Origin: an uncultured Myxococcales bacterium
GTDB lineage: Bacteria; Myxococcota_A; Bradymonadia; UBA7976; UBA1532
DNA: 40,496 nucleotides
Assembly (NCBI GenBank): GCA_903847385.1
Contig: CAINDO010000443.1
Location: 1-40,496 of the forward strand
Reading direction: 5' to 3'
The notes beneath the pieces were generated by a model. It saw only the letters and a list, made by a program, of their open reading frames with translations, was not told the origin of the DNA and searched no databases. Shown here one piece after another: positions 18,030 to 25,796 of the stretch (positions are counted from its first letter, which is position 1; every line of letters starts with the position of its first letter). Position numbers and translations under genes: made by a program.

Positions 18030-20600
18030 TCACAGTCGTGGGTCGAGGGCTTCGGATTCCAGGGCGAGGACGCCGAAGGCACAGGCGTGCACACGGGCGA
18101 GGGGTGCGTGTTCGATGAAGAGGGACAGGGCTTCGACGCCGAGGGCGAACTCGGCGGCGGCGAGGCGGCGTTTGGCTTTCACCGCGCGGCTGCGCAGGCG
18201 TTCGAGATGCTCGGGGGCATCGTACTCCGGCCCGTAGATGATGCGCAGATACTCGCGTCCGCGGACCTTGATCGCCGGCTGCAGCAGGCCCCGCGGGCCG
18301 TTGGACACGAAGGCCTGCGGCTTGACCACCATGCCCTCGCCGCCGGCGTCCGTGTGGGCCTGCCACCACTCCACGGCGGCCGCGCAGGCGGCGGCGTCGC
18401 CCAGGTCCACGGTCAGGTTCGGCGTGACTTCGAGCAGCCCGACCCCGCCGCCCGCGAGGGTCTCGAGCTGCTCCATGTGCCAGGCGTGCGGGCGGTCGAA
18501 GAACGTGCGGCCCTCGGCGGCGAGCAGGTGGAACGGCGCGCATCGGACGTCGGACAGCCCCTCGACGGGCCAACAGTAGGGCCGCCAGGCCTGGTCGTAG
18601 GCCCGCACGCGGGCGAGGCGACCCTCGAAGCGGGCCAGCAGCGCGGCGGCGGCCGGGGCGTGGCGCAGGGCCTCCACGGCGGCGGTCAGGCCCGCGAGGC
18701 CCGCGGCGCCCGTGGGGGCGTACTGCTGCTCGATCAGGCTGCGGGCCTTGAGGGACCAGGGCAGCATCTCGGCGTCCAGGCAGAGCCAGTCCGTCTCCAG
18801 GGCATCGAACAGGCCGGCGCGCTCCACGGCGCCCCGCAGGCGGTCGAGAAAGCCCTCACCCAGCGCGGCGTCGTTGAAGAACGGCCGCCCCGTGCGCGAG
18901 TAGACGACGCCGGGCATCGCCCGGGCGAAACCGAAGCGCGTGATGGCCACCTCGGGCCGGCGCAGCACGACCACGATGGCCCGCGAGCCCATGTGTTTCT
19001 TCTGGCACACGACCTCGGTCACGCCCTGCTCGCGGTAATAGGCGAAGGCCTCGTCCGGGTGCTCCAGGAAGTTCGGGCGCGCGCTCGTCTCGGCGGGCGA
19101 CATCGTCGGCGGCACGTAGATCAGCCAGCGGGGGTCCACGGAGAAGCGGCTGACGGTCTCCAGCGCGGCGGCGGCCTCGCCCTCGCCCACGCGGATGCGG
19201 CCGAGCAGGCGCGTCTCCAGGTGGGACTTGCCCGAGATCGTCGCGAGGTCCAGGCCCGGCGCGTCGGGCGGGGGCGGGCCGGCGGGTGCCACCGGCGGGA
19301 CTTCTGCGGCTTCGGGCGCGAGCGGCCGGATCGGCGTGTAGTACACCTGCGCGGCGGGCACGCTCACGAGCTCGCGCTCGGGGTAGCGCAGGGCCGTCAG
19401 GGCGCCGCCGAACACGCAGCCCGTGTCCAGGTCGATGGTGCCGTTGACCCACTCGGCGCGGGGCACGGGCGTGTGGCCGTAGACCACCGTGGCCCGGCCC
19501 GTGTAGGCCGCGGCCCAGTCCAGGCGCACGGGCAGGCCGAAGGCGTCGATCTCGCCCGTGGTGTCGCCGTAGAGCGCGAAGTCCCGCACCGCGGCGCTGG
19601 CGCGGCCGTGCATCGAGCGCTTCAGGCCCGCGTGGGCGACCACCAATCGGCCCTCGTCGAGCACCAGGTGGGCCGTCATCTCGTCGAAGAAAGTCGCGAC
19701 GTCCTCGCGGAAGGCCTCCGGCGTGGTGTCGAGCTGCGCCAGCGACTCGGCGAGGCCGTGGGCCACCTTCACGTCCCGCCCGCGCAGCTTGCGCGCGAGC
19801 TTCAGGTCGTGGTTGCCCGGCACGCAGAGCGCCTGGCCGTCGCGCACCATCTGCATCGCCAGCGAGAGCACATCCACCACGTTCGGGCCGCGGTCCACCA
19901 GGTCGCCCAGGAACACCACGCGGCGGCCCGGGGGCGGCGTCACCCGCCACTCGAACGCCCCGGCGCGGTCGACCGCGTAGCCCAGGCGCCCCAGGAGCGT
20001 GTGGAGCTCGTCGAAGCAGCCGTGCACATCGCCGATCAGATCGAACGGCCCGAGCTCGCCGCGCCGGTCGGGCCGCAGCGGCACGCGGACCAGCTCACAC
20101 GCGCCGACCTCCTCGGCCGACTCGAACACGAACACGTGGCTGAAGCCCTCGCGCCGCAAGGTCTTCAGGCCCCGGTGCAGGTCGCGCCGCTGATGGGCCA
20201 CCACCCGCGACGGGATGGGCGGCCGCCCCGTGCCCTCGGCCCGCGCGACGTTGCGGGCGTCCAGCACCGCCGAGGGCAGGTCGAACACCAGCGCGATGGG
20301 CAGCATGTGGTACTTGCGCGCCAGGGCCAGCAGCGGGCGGCGGGCCTCGGGCTGCACGTTCGTCGCGTCGATCACCGTCGTCAGGTGCCGCTGGAGGCGC
20401 TTCTCCACGATGGTGTTCAGCACCTCGAAGGCGTCCACCGTGGCGTTCTGGTCCGTCTCGTCGTCGCTCACGAGCGCGCGGCAGGCGTCGGACGAAACGA
20501 TTTCAGTGTGCGCGAAGTAGCGCCGCGCGAAGGTGCTCTTGCCCGACGCCGAGGCGCCCACGAGCAGCACGAGCGAGGGGCAGGGCAGCTCAAGGCGCAT
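18030..20600 (-). CDS. pnkp: Bacterial polynucleotide kinase-phosphatase-ligase (Pnkp)
   Basis: An 856-residue three-domain RNA end-healing and sealing enzyme. The 5'-kinase domain has P-loop GASASGKS at residues 15-22. The metallophosphoesterase domain has GDVHGC (D191, H193), GDLVDRG (from 232) and GNHD (262-265) and removes 2',3'-cyclic phosphates. The C-terminal adenylyltransferase has the nucleophile lysine motif KHMGSR (K535) and ends with family-typical VRGREYLRIIYGPEY. Length and order match Clostridium thermocellum Pnkp. This ligase is known to need its partner Hen1 for activity; hen1 is directly upstream, overlapping by 11 bases. The pair repairs RNAs, probably tRNAs, cut by ribotoxins and marks the 3' end at the break by 2'-O-methylation. 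Confidence 0.95.
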   Translation of the reverse strand: MRLELPCPSLVLLVGASASGKSTFARRYFAHTEIVSSDACRALVSDDETDQNATVDAFEVLNTIVEKRLQRHLTTVIDATNVQPEARRPLLALARKYHMLPIALVFDLPSAVLDARNVARAEGTGRPPIPSRVVAHQRRDLHRGLKTLRREGFSHVFVFESAEEVGACELVRVPLRPDRRGELGPFDLIGDVHGCFDELHTLLGRLGYAVDRAGAFEWRVTPPPGRRVVFLGDLVDRGPNVVDVLSLAMQMVRDGQALCVPGNHDLKLARKLRGRDVKVAHGLAESLAQLDTTPEAFREDVATFFDEMTAHLVLDEGRLVVAHAGLKRSMHGRASAAVRDFALYGDTTGEIDAFGLPVRLDWAAAYTGRATVVYGHTPVPRAEWVNGTIDLDTGCVFGGALTALRYPERELVSVPAAQVYYTPIRPLAPEAAEVPPVAPAGPPPPDAPGLDLATISGKSHLETRLLGRIRVGEGEAAAALETVSRFSVDPRWLIYVPPTMSPAETSARPNFLEHPDEAFAYYREQGVTEVVCQKKHMGSRAIVVVLRRPEVAITRFGFARAMPGVVYSRTGRPFFNDAALGEGFLDRLRGAVERAGLFDALETDWLCLDAEMLPWSLKARSLIEQQYAPTGAAGLAGLTAAVEALRHAPAAAALLARFEGRLARVRAYDQAWRPYCWPVEGLSDVRCAPFHLLAAEGRTFFDRPHAWHMEQLETLAGGGVGLLEVTPNLTVDLGDAAACAAAVEWWQAHTDAGGEGMVVKPQAFVSNGPRGLLQPAIKVRGREYLRIIYGPEYDAPEHLERLRSRAVKAKRRLAAAEFALGVEALSLFIEHAPLARVHACAFGVLALESEALDPRL

Positions 20601-22002
20601 GGGCCACCTCGCGGGTGAAGATCGCCATCTGCGTGGGCGGCCCGAGCTGCGGATCGGCCTCGCCGACGGGCTCGAACCGCACGCCGTAGCCGGCGGCCCG
20701 CGCGGCGGCGGCGGCCCAGGCCTCGAACTCGGCGCGGGTCCACTCGAAGCGGTGGTCCGTGTGGCGCAGGCCGGCCTCGCGGAACAGCACGTTGTACTCG
20801 GCGTTGGGTGTGGTCAGGATCACGGTGCGGGCCTGCAGGTGGCCCAGCACGGCGTCCTGAAACGCGTCGAGCCGGTCGGGATCGATGTGTTCGATCACCT
20901 CGACGCAGACCACGGCGTCCCGGCCCCGCAGGCGGTCGTCGCGGTACACGGCGCTGCCCTGCAGGAGCGTCAGGCGGGCGCGGCGCTCCTCGGACATCCG
21001 CTCCAGCTTCAGCCGCTCCGACGCGCGGCGCAGCACCGTGGGCGCCACGTCCACGCCGACGATCTCGGTGAACGCCGCGTCCGCCAGCAGGGCGCGCAGG
21101 AGCTTGCCCTCGCCGCAGCCCAGGTCGACCACGGTGCGGGCGCCGCAGGCCCGCAGGGCGCTCAGCACGGTCTCGCGGCGGCGGTCGTCCAGGCGCAGGG
21201 GCGCCTCGGCGCGCTGCTCCGACGCCGCGCCGTCGTCGGCCTCGGGCTCGGTCTCGGGCGCATCGGGCGCGTTCGTGTCGTCGACGAGCGTCGCGTCCAG
21301 GGCGGCCAGAGCGTCCCGGCACAGGCCGCGCTGGTGCTTCAGGTACCGCCGCACGATCTGCGCGCGCTCGGGGTGCGTGGCCAGCCAGCCGGCGCCGTGG
21401 CGCAGCAGCTTGTCCACCTCGCGGTCGTCCACCCAATAGTGCTTCTCGTGGTCCACCACGGGCACGAGCACGTACAGATGGGCCAAGAGCGCGCTCAAAC
21501 GCACGCGCCCCCGCAGCGTCAGCCCCACCACGCCCTCGACCGGCGGCGTGAGCGTCACGGTGTACCCCAGCGGCTCGAACAGCCCGCGGACCCAGTCCGG
21601 GGCGGGGCCGGCGGAGAGCGCGGCCACGGTCGCCTCCAGGTCCAGCGTGCGCTCGGCGAGCTCGGGCCGACGCTCGCAGCGCCCGCCCAGCGCCGTGCCC
21701 AGCACCCGCGAGATCGCCACGCTCAGGAACGAACTGGCCACGTACGGCCGGTCGTTCACATAGGGCCACAGCGGCCGGTTCTCCGGCGCGCCGGAGCGCG
21801 AGCGCGCCAGGCCCACGGGGTCGACGTCCAGCAGCAGGGCCGCCGTGCAGCGCGTCGCCGTGGTCTCCGGATAAAAAACGTGCACCGCGCCGAACGCCAG
21901 GTCGAACCGCTGACACTTGTCCGGGTGCTTGTGCAGCAGGTGCCCGAGCTCCGTGGCCGGGGTCTCGGGGTCGTCCGAATGCAGGGTCAGCGTCAGCAAC
22001 AT
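20590..22002 (-). CDS. hen1: Hen1 RNA 3'-terminal 2'-O-methyltransferase, bacterial RNA repair type
   Basis: A 470-residue bacterial Hen1. Residues 1-240 form the N-terminal domain that activates the Pnkp ligase. A charged linker spans about 240-270. The C-terminal SAM-dependent methyltransferase has motif I VVDLGCGEG at 291-299. Its metal-binding residues are visible: E368 and E371-H372 in EVIEHID, and H417 in RHTDHRFEWTR. TTPNAEYNVLF precedes the last of these, as in the family. The enzyme adds a 2'-O-methyl group to the 3' end of broken RNA before sealing. It is the first gene of the minus-strand operon. Nothing in the sequence shows how the operon is induced. Confidence 0.94.
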   Translation of the reverse strand: MLLTLTLHSDDPETPATELGHLLHKHPDKCQRFDLAFGAVHVFYPETTATRCTAALLLDVDPVGLARSRSGAPENRPLWPYVNDRPYVASSFLSVAISRVLGTALGGRCERRPELAERTLDLEATVAALSAGPAPDWVRGLFEPLGYTVTLTPPVEGVVGLTLRGRVRLSALLAHLYVLVPVVDHEKHYWVDDREVDKLLRHGAGWLATHPERAQIVRRYLKHQRGLCRDALAALDATLVDDTNAPDAPETEPEADDGAASEQRAEAPLRLDDRRRETVLSALRACGARTVVDLGCGEGKLLRALLADAAFTEIVGVDVAPTVLRRASERLKLERMSEERRARLTLLQGSAVYRDDRLRGRDAVVCVEVIEHIDPDRLDAFQDAVLGHLQARTVILTTPNAEYNVLFREAGLRHTDHRFEWTRAEFEAWAAAAARAAGYGVRFEPVGEADPQLGPPTQMAIFTREVAHAP

Positions 22003-22243
22003 CGCGCGGCAGGGTTGCAGAGGGGGGGGCGGGGTTCAAGCGGCATCGGCCCCGACGCCCGGGGCGCCCGCCGTGCGGTCCCGGCGCCACGCCGCGGGGG
22101 CCCGGGGTTACGCCGCGGTATCGGGGGCGCGCGCCCGCCGGCCTGGGGCGCCGGTCGACTCCGGGCACATGCGATGCATGCCTCACGATCGGCTCGGCCG
22201 CCCGTTTCGGCGCGGCGCGGGCCGGTTTTCCGGAGTCAAAGTC
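22003..22243. other. Divergent intergenic region between hen1 and the SQR-like gene
   Basis: A 241-base, very GC-rich gap between two divergent genes. It must hold the promoters of both the RNA repair operon and the flavoprotein. I see runs of G and C and a short CATGC-GAT-GCATG palindrome near 22170, but no confident -35/-10 pair, RNA gene or small ORF. The only clear signal is the ribosome site GGAG at 22232-22235, serving the forward gene. Confidence 0.4.
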
Positions 22244-23440
22244 ATGCGTCGCCGAATCGTCGTCCTCGGCGCGAGTTTCGCGGGGCTCACCGCCGCCCTG
22301 CAGCTCGGACATCACCTCGGGCGGGACCACGACGTCATCGTCGTCTCCCGCTCGGACCAGTTCGTTTTCCTGCCCTCGCTGATCTGGGTGCCGTTCGGGC
22401 TGCGCACCCCCGAGGACATCATGTTCTCGGTGCCCCCGCTCCTCGAAGCGCGGGGCATCACGTTCCGGCGCGGGACCGTGACGCGCCTGGAGCCCGACGC
22501 GCGCCGAGTGTTCGTCGACGACCAGACGCTCGACTACGACTTCCTGGTCATCGCCACGGGGCCGCGGCCGCACTACGGCGGCGTGCCCGGGCTCGGGCCC
22601 CACCAGGGGCACACCAGCTCCATCTACACGCTGGACGAGGCGCTGGCCGCCCAGGAGGACTACGTGCGCCTGCTGGAGGCGCCGGGGCCCGCCATCGTGG
22701 GCGTGGCGCCGGGGTCCTCGTGTTTCCCCATCGCCACGGAGTTCGCGCTCAACCTGGCGCACCAGCTCTCGCGGCGGGGCAAGACCGAGGCCGCGCCCGT
22801 CACCTTCGTCACGCCGGAGCCCTTCGTGGGCCACTTCGGCATCGGCGGCTTCGGCCGGGCGGGCGAGCTGCTGCAGGCCATGTTCGACAAGGCCGGCATC
22901 ACGACCATCGTCGACGCCGCCATCACCCGAGTCACCCCGGGCACCGTGGAGCTCGACGACGGCCGCAAGCTGCCCTACCGCTTCGCGGCCATCCTGCCGC
23001 AACTGCGCGGCATCGAGCCCGTGCGGGCCGTCGAGGCCATCACCACGCCCTCGGGCTTCGTGCGGGTGGACGCCCTCTACCGCACCGAGACCTACCCCGA
23101 GGTCTACGCCTGCGGCGTGGCCGTACACATCCCGCCGCCGGGCTACACGCGCGTGCCCTGCGCCGTGCCCCGCACTGGCTACCTGTCCGAGGAGATGGCC
23201 CGTGTGGTGGCCTACAACATCGCCGCCACCATCCACGGCCGCCGGCCCGTCGCCCTGCCGCCCTCGGCCATCGACGCCAAGTACGTGCTCGACGCCGGCA
23301 ACACCGGCCTGATCATGTCCTCGGACCACTTCCTCGAGCCCCGCGACCACGCCTGGCTCATCCCGGGGCCCGAGGCCCATTGGGCGAAGGTCGCGTTCGA
23401 GAAGTACTTCCTGGCGACTCGGCGGCGGGGGATTGTTTAG
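22244..23440 (+). CDS. Sulfide:quinone oxidoreductase-like FAD flavoprotein
   Basis: A 398-residue two-dinucleotide-fold flavoprotein. ATG 22244 has GGAG 8 bases upstream and immediately precedes the FAD-binding IVVLGASFAGLTAAL. The second glycine-rich region is weak, as in sulfide:quinone reductases, which do not need NAD(P)H. Two cysteines sit in the positions expected for the redox pair: C160 in GSSCFPIATEF and C306 in VPCAVPRTGYLSEEMA, with a further C290 in VYACGVA. The known reaction is oxidation of sulfide to sulfane sulfur or polysulfide, passing electrons to membrane quinone. NDH-2 or flavocytochrome c sulfide dehydrogenase-like relatives are alternatives. The stop overlaps the convergent antitoxin gene by about 3 bases. 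Confidence 0.75.
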   Translation: MRRRIVVLGASFAGLTAALQLGHHLGRDHDVIVVSRSDQFVFLPSLIWVPFGLRTPEDIMFSVPPLLEARGITFRRGTVTRLEPDARRVFVDDQTLDYDFLVIATGPRPHYGGVPGLGPHQGHTSSIYTLDEALAAQEDYVRLLEAPGPAIVGVAPGSSCFPIATEFALNLAHQLSRRGKTEAAPVTFVTPEPFVGHFGIGGFGRAGELLQAMFDKAGITTIVDAAITRVTPGTVELDDGRKLPYRFAAILPQLRGIEPVRAVEAITTPSGFVRVDALYRTETYPEVYACGVAVHIPPPGYTRVPCAVPRTGYLSEEMARVVAYNIAATIHGRRPVALPPSAIDAKYVLDAGNTGLIMSSDHFLEPRDHAWLIPGPEAHWAKVAFEKYFLATRRRGIV

Positions 23441-23673
23441 GGGGTGGGCTCGTCGTCGGGCAACGGCTCGAAGAACGCGTCCGTCACCCGGCCGACCGCG
23501 CGACCGGGTCGACGACCTTCGCTCGGGGCGCCGAGCGGAACGAGGCGGGCGTAGGGCGTCCCGTCCTTCGCCAGGATGATGGACTCGCCCGCCCGCACGC
23601 GATCGAGCAGGCGGGAGAGGTGTGTCTTCGCTTCGCGGACGTCGATGACCACAGGGGGTGGGGGGGGCGTCAT
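23437..23673 (-). CDS. Orphan Phd/YefM-type antitoxin
   Basis: A 78-residue protein. ATG 23673 precedes a Pro run and then VVIDVREAKTHLSRLLDRVRAGESIILAKDG, the DNA-binding Phd/YefM fold. PYARLVPL follows, with a short acidic tail of the toxin-contacting kind (DAFFEPLPDDEP). In most relatives a PIN-domain VapC toxin gene begins at or just after the antitoxin stop. Here the stop runs into the end of the SQR-like gene, so no toxin gene can follow. It may be a remnant, or may neutralise a toxin encoded elsewhere. Confidence 0.75.
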   Translation of the reverse strand: MTPPPPPVVIDVREAKTHLSRLLDRVRAGESIILAKDGTPYARLVPLGAPSEGRRPGRAVGRVTDAFFEPLPDDEPTP

Positions 23674-23790
23674 GTCGCGAGGTTCGTCCAGGTCCGGGCT
23701 GACATCAACGGGGGAGGGCGCCGGATGGCGGGAGCGGCGCTCTGCCGGCGCGAACGAAGTCGCAGGCACCTCGGCCCGTGCAGACGGCCG

Positions 23791-24558
23791 TCACGCCCGA
23801 GGCGCTTCGCTCCACAGCCAGGTTTCGGGCGACCACTTCGCATCGAGGGCGCCCGCAAGGACTGGGTCGAGGAAGCTCTGAGCAGCCCGCGTGACGTCGG
23901 CGAGCGTGCGCCAGGTCAGTCGATCTTCTCGGGCCATCGCAGCGTATGGCGTCGCCCAGGCTTCCATCGGCGCGGGCAGGTTCGTGGGGAGCGCGTGCGT
24001 CTTGCGGAACGTGAAAGTCTGCTCGAGCGCGGTCCGCAGTCGTTTCGCGTCGAGGATCTGCGCGGTCGCGAGCAAAGCGATATCAGGCAGGTCTTTCACC
24101 CGCGAGTTCGGCCGCGGCCTCGGCATCGTGTACGCGTGGAGCTTCTCGGCGATGTGCGTTTCAATCGGGTAGAGACGAAGCCTCGGCGGCGCGATACCGG
24201 CGAATGCGAGGACGTCTGCGGCGACCACGCTCTCGGGCTCACCCAGAATCGGATCGCCGAAGGCGACGTCGAGGCCGAAGGGCTGGCCGAAGAGCTTCCC
24301 TGCGAGTTTGCACTCCGCGCGGAATCGATGGCCTTCGTACTTCACCCCGTCGTTCTGAATCAGCGGGTGGTCTTCGTCGGGGCCAACCTCGAACGTCAGG
24401 AAGTCGCCGAGGTCGCGACGCGCGGCCTCCTGCAATTTCGACAGGATCTGGTCCGGTGAGCCGACCACGCGTAGGTCGATGTCATTGGTGGTGCGGGCGC
24501 GCGCGATGCGCTGTTCGAGGGCCTGCTTGAAGGCTTCGGGTGATGCGTAGGTGTGCAT
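23791..24558 (-). CDS. AbiEii-like nucleotidyltransferase toxin, apparently missing its N-terminal active-site segment
   Basis: 255 residues of the AbiEii/nucleotidyltransferase family. Recognisable parts are RARTTNDIDLRVVGSPD (the Asp pair of the catalytic motif), FRAECKLAGKLFGQPFGLDVAFGDP, LYPIETHIAEKLHAY and SRVKDLPDIALL. In the relatives I know, about 50 residues, including a KGG-type helix motif (LKGGLVLEL), come between the starting YASPEAFKQALEQR and ARTT-DIDL. Here those two segments are joined directly (EQRIARARTTNDIDL). The core fold is probably damaged, so this may be an inactive toxin despite an open frame. An alternative GTG start at 24564 overlaps the AbiEi stop. Confidence 0.75.
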   Translation of the reverse strand: MHTYASPEAFKQALEQRIARARTTNDIDLRVVGSPDQILSKLQEAARRDLGDFLTFEVGPDEDHPLIQNDGVKYEGHRFRAECKLAGKLFGQPFGLDVAFGDPILGEPESVVAADVLAFAGIAPPRLRLYPIETHIAEKLHAYTMPRPRPNSRVKDLPDIALLATAQILDAKRLRTALEQTFTFRKTHALPTNLPAPMEAWATPYAAMAREDRLTWRTLADVTRAAQSFLDPVLAGALDAKWSPETWLWSEAPRA

Positions 24559-24560
24559 CG

Positions 24561-25145
24561 TCACGCCGCGAGCCCTCCGAAGGGTTCGAGCGCAGCTTCG
24601 ACGGCGCCGAGCTCGGACTTCGTGACGAGGCCGCGGCGAAGGGCCTGCTGGGCCGCGTGGTGCAGCATCTCCGGTGAGAGCCCGACGCGCGCGCAATCGT
24701 CGAGCGTGCGGCGCGGGTTCGTGATCGGGACCGCGGAGAACCAGGCGCGGTCTTCGCGGGGAACGTCGGCGTGGTGCAGCACCAGGCCCGGTGGCACGCG
24801 GAGGCGGCGTCTCGACCACGCGGCCGGGAGGGTCATGTGGACGTGCGCCGGCATCAGGTCGGAGAGACCGTGGAGCGAGAGCGCCGTGTGGTGCGAGATC
24901 ACCCCGGCCTGCTCGGACCAGAGCCAAGCCGCGACCAGCGCCTCGTGCTCTCCGGCCGGGAAGTGGACGAGCCGGTAGATGCCCCGCTGAGGTCGCATCA
25001 CGCGGCCGGCGAGGATGTGCTTGCGGAGCAAGTGGGTCGAATAGCCCGCCACGGCGGCCTGTTTCGTCGTGACGTACCCGGCTTGACCGGCGGCGGTGTC
25101 GAACAGCCGGCCCCAATCTGGTCCGTTGGATTGCGGCTCATTCAT
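24561..25145 (-). CDS. AbiEi-type antitoxin/repressor of a type IV toxin-antitoxin pair
   Basis: 194 residues. The N-terminal winged-helix region (GYVTTKQAAVAGYSTHLLRKHILAGRVMRPQRGIYRL) is typical of AbiEi regulators. The C-terminal domain contains ISHHTALSLHGLSDLMPAHVHMTLP and ITNPRRTLDDCARVGLSPEMLHHAAQQALRRGL. AbiEi proteins repress their own operon and counteract the AbiEii toxin without direct binding. The toxin gene follows, with the stop only 2 bases before its ATG. A large palindrome abuts this start codon and is the likely operator. Confidence 0.82.
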   Translation of the reverse strand: MNEPQSNGPDWGRLFDTAAGQAGYVTTKQAAVAGYSTHLLRKHILAGRVMRPQRGIYRLVHFPAGEHEALVAAWLWSEQAGVISHHTALSLHGLSDLMPAHVHMTLPAAWSRRRLRVPPGLVLHHADVPREDRAWFSAVPITNPRRTLDDCARVGLSPEMLHHAAQQALRRGLVTKSELGAVEAALEPFGGLAA

Positions 25146-25178
25146 GCACAAAACGTAACCGTGGGTTCCGTTTTGTGC
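25146..25178. promoter_or_regulatory. Near-perfect inverted repeat abutting the AbiEi start codon, likely operator
   Basis: Arms GCACAAAACG (25146-25155) and CGTTTTGTGC (25169-25178) are perfect 10-base complements. The centre continues with AACC/GGTT around a GTG loop; only one T/C position fails to pair. The palindrome ends one base before the start codon of the abiEi-like gene. Autorepression by AbiEi at inverted repeats is established for this family, so this is the expected operator. Confidence 0.75.
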
Positions 25179-25180
25179 AA
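25152..25180 (-). promoter_or_regulatory. Putative AbiE promoter inside the palindrome, possibly leaderless
   Basis: On the minus strand TTGCAC (25180-25175), a 17-base spacer and TACGTT (25157-25152) make a plausible -35/-10 pair lying within the palindrome. Only 6 bases separate TACGTT from the ATG, so transcription would begin at or near the start codon and the mRNA would be leaderless. A bound repressor would cover the whole promoter. Each box matches the consensus in only 3 of 6 positions. Confidence 0.4.
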
Positions 25181-25274
25181 GGCGGGGGCCTGGACCTCGG
25201 GTACCCACACGTCTCGCGTTCTTGGGTGCCGAACGAAGCGACCGAAGTCGCGGCCGCCTCGACCCGGTTCTCGT

Positions 25275-25291
25275 TTTCACGACTCGTGAAA
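25275..25291. repeat. 17-base perfect palindrome
   Basis: TTTCACGA, a central C, then TCGTGAAA. It lies at the 5' edge of the pseudopilin fragment, 100 bases upstream of the AbiE palindrome. It could be a protein-binding site or a scar of the event that truncated the pilin-like gene. No gene start is attached to it. Confidence 0.45.
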
Positions 25292-25535
25292 CGCGAAAGC
25301 GAGGCCGCGTTGGCCAGAGCGCTCCAGCGCCCCCGGTCTGCCGGCGCTCCTGGTCGAACGCCGGCCCGATGGGTCGCCCTACCTCACGCGCCTGCGCGAC
25401 GACGCCTGGCAGCGACCGATCGAATACATCCAGGCCGTCGCGGGCGGCGAGCCCCGGTGGGCGCTGCGCTCGCCGGGCCCGGACGGGGTGCCGCGGACGG
25501 AGGACGACATCGTCGTGATCGCGGGCGGGCCTTGA
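25290..25535 (+). pseudogene. 3' fragment of a GspG-like pseudopilin gene
   Basis: An in-frame stop (25287-25289) precedes this 81-codon open stretch, which lacks a start codon and the N-terminal prepilin helix. Its peptide matches the C-terminal layout of type II secretion major pseudopilins: GLPALLVERRPDGSPYL, then DDAWQRPIEYI in the place of the usual DPWG-P-Y, then SPGPDGVPRTEDDIVV in the place of the calcium-binding S-G-DG--GTEDDI tail. No other secretion gene is near. It appears to be a leftover of a displaced gene at the island edge. Confidence 0.6.
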
Positions 25536-25552
25536 GTCTGGGCGCCGCGACC

Positions 25553-25765
25553 AACCCCCAAACCAATTTGGGGGCGGTCCGGAGGGGGTGTCGTGAACCC
25601 CCAAACCAATTTAGGGGGGGTCCGGAGGGGGTGTCGCGAACCCCCAAACCAATTTAGGGGGGGTCCGGAGGGGCTGTCCTGAACCCCCAAACCATTTTCA
25701 GGCGGTCCGGAGGGGGTGTCCTGAACCCCCAAACCAATTTCAGGCCGTCCGGAGGCGGTGCGGCG
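25553..25765. repeat. Five tandem copies of a 43-base palindromic repeat
   Basis: Units start at 25553, 25596, 25639, 25682 and 25724 (43, 43, 43 and 42 bases apart; the fifth decays near its end). Each contains AACCCCCAAACCA, a G-rich arm, TCCGGAGG and a spacer ending near the next AAC. In the first unit CCCCCAAA pairs perfectly with TTTGGGGG across a CCAA loop. Units 2 and 3 carry an extra A, and units 4 and 5 have lost much of the G arm. The unit length is not a multiple of 3, so the array is not a coding repeat. Copies touch without unique spacers, so it is not CRISPR. Confidence 0.85.
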
Positions 25766-25796
25766 GACCCCCCCGTTCGTCGGCCCGCGTCCCCCG

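Noticed and set aside
14501..18118. Open frame of 1205 codons on the plus strand opposite the SNF2 gene
   Set aside because: It is antisense to a well-supported gene, its product is a low-complexity Gly/Arg/His/Gln mix without motifs, and long antisense frames are expected at this GC content.
20533..24459. Open frame of 1308 codons on the plus strand
   Set aside because: It runs antisense to hen1 and the AbiE genes and out of frame through the SQR-like gene; its composition is shadow-like, with no domain.
25553..25765. Possible CRISPR array
   Set aside because: The 43-base units are contiguous with no unique spacers, and no cas genes are in the window.
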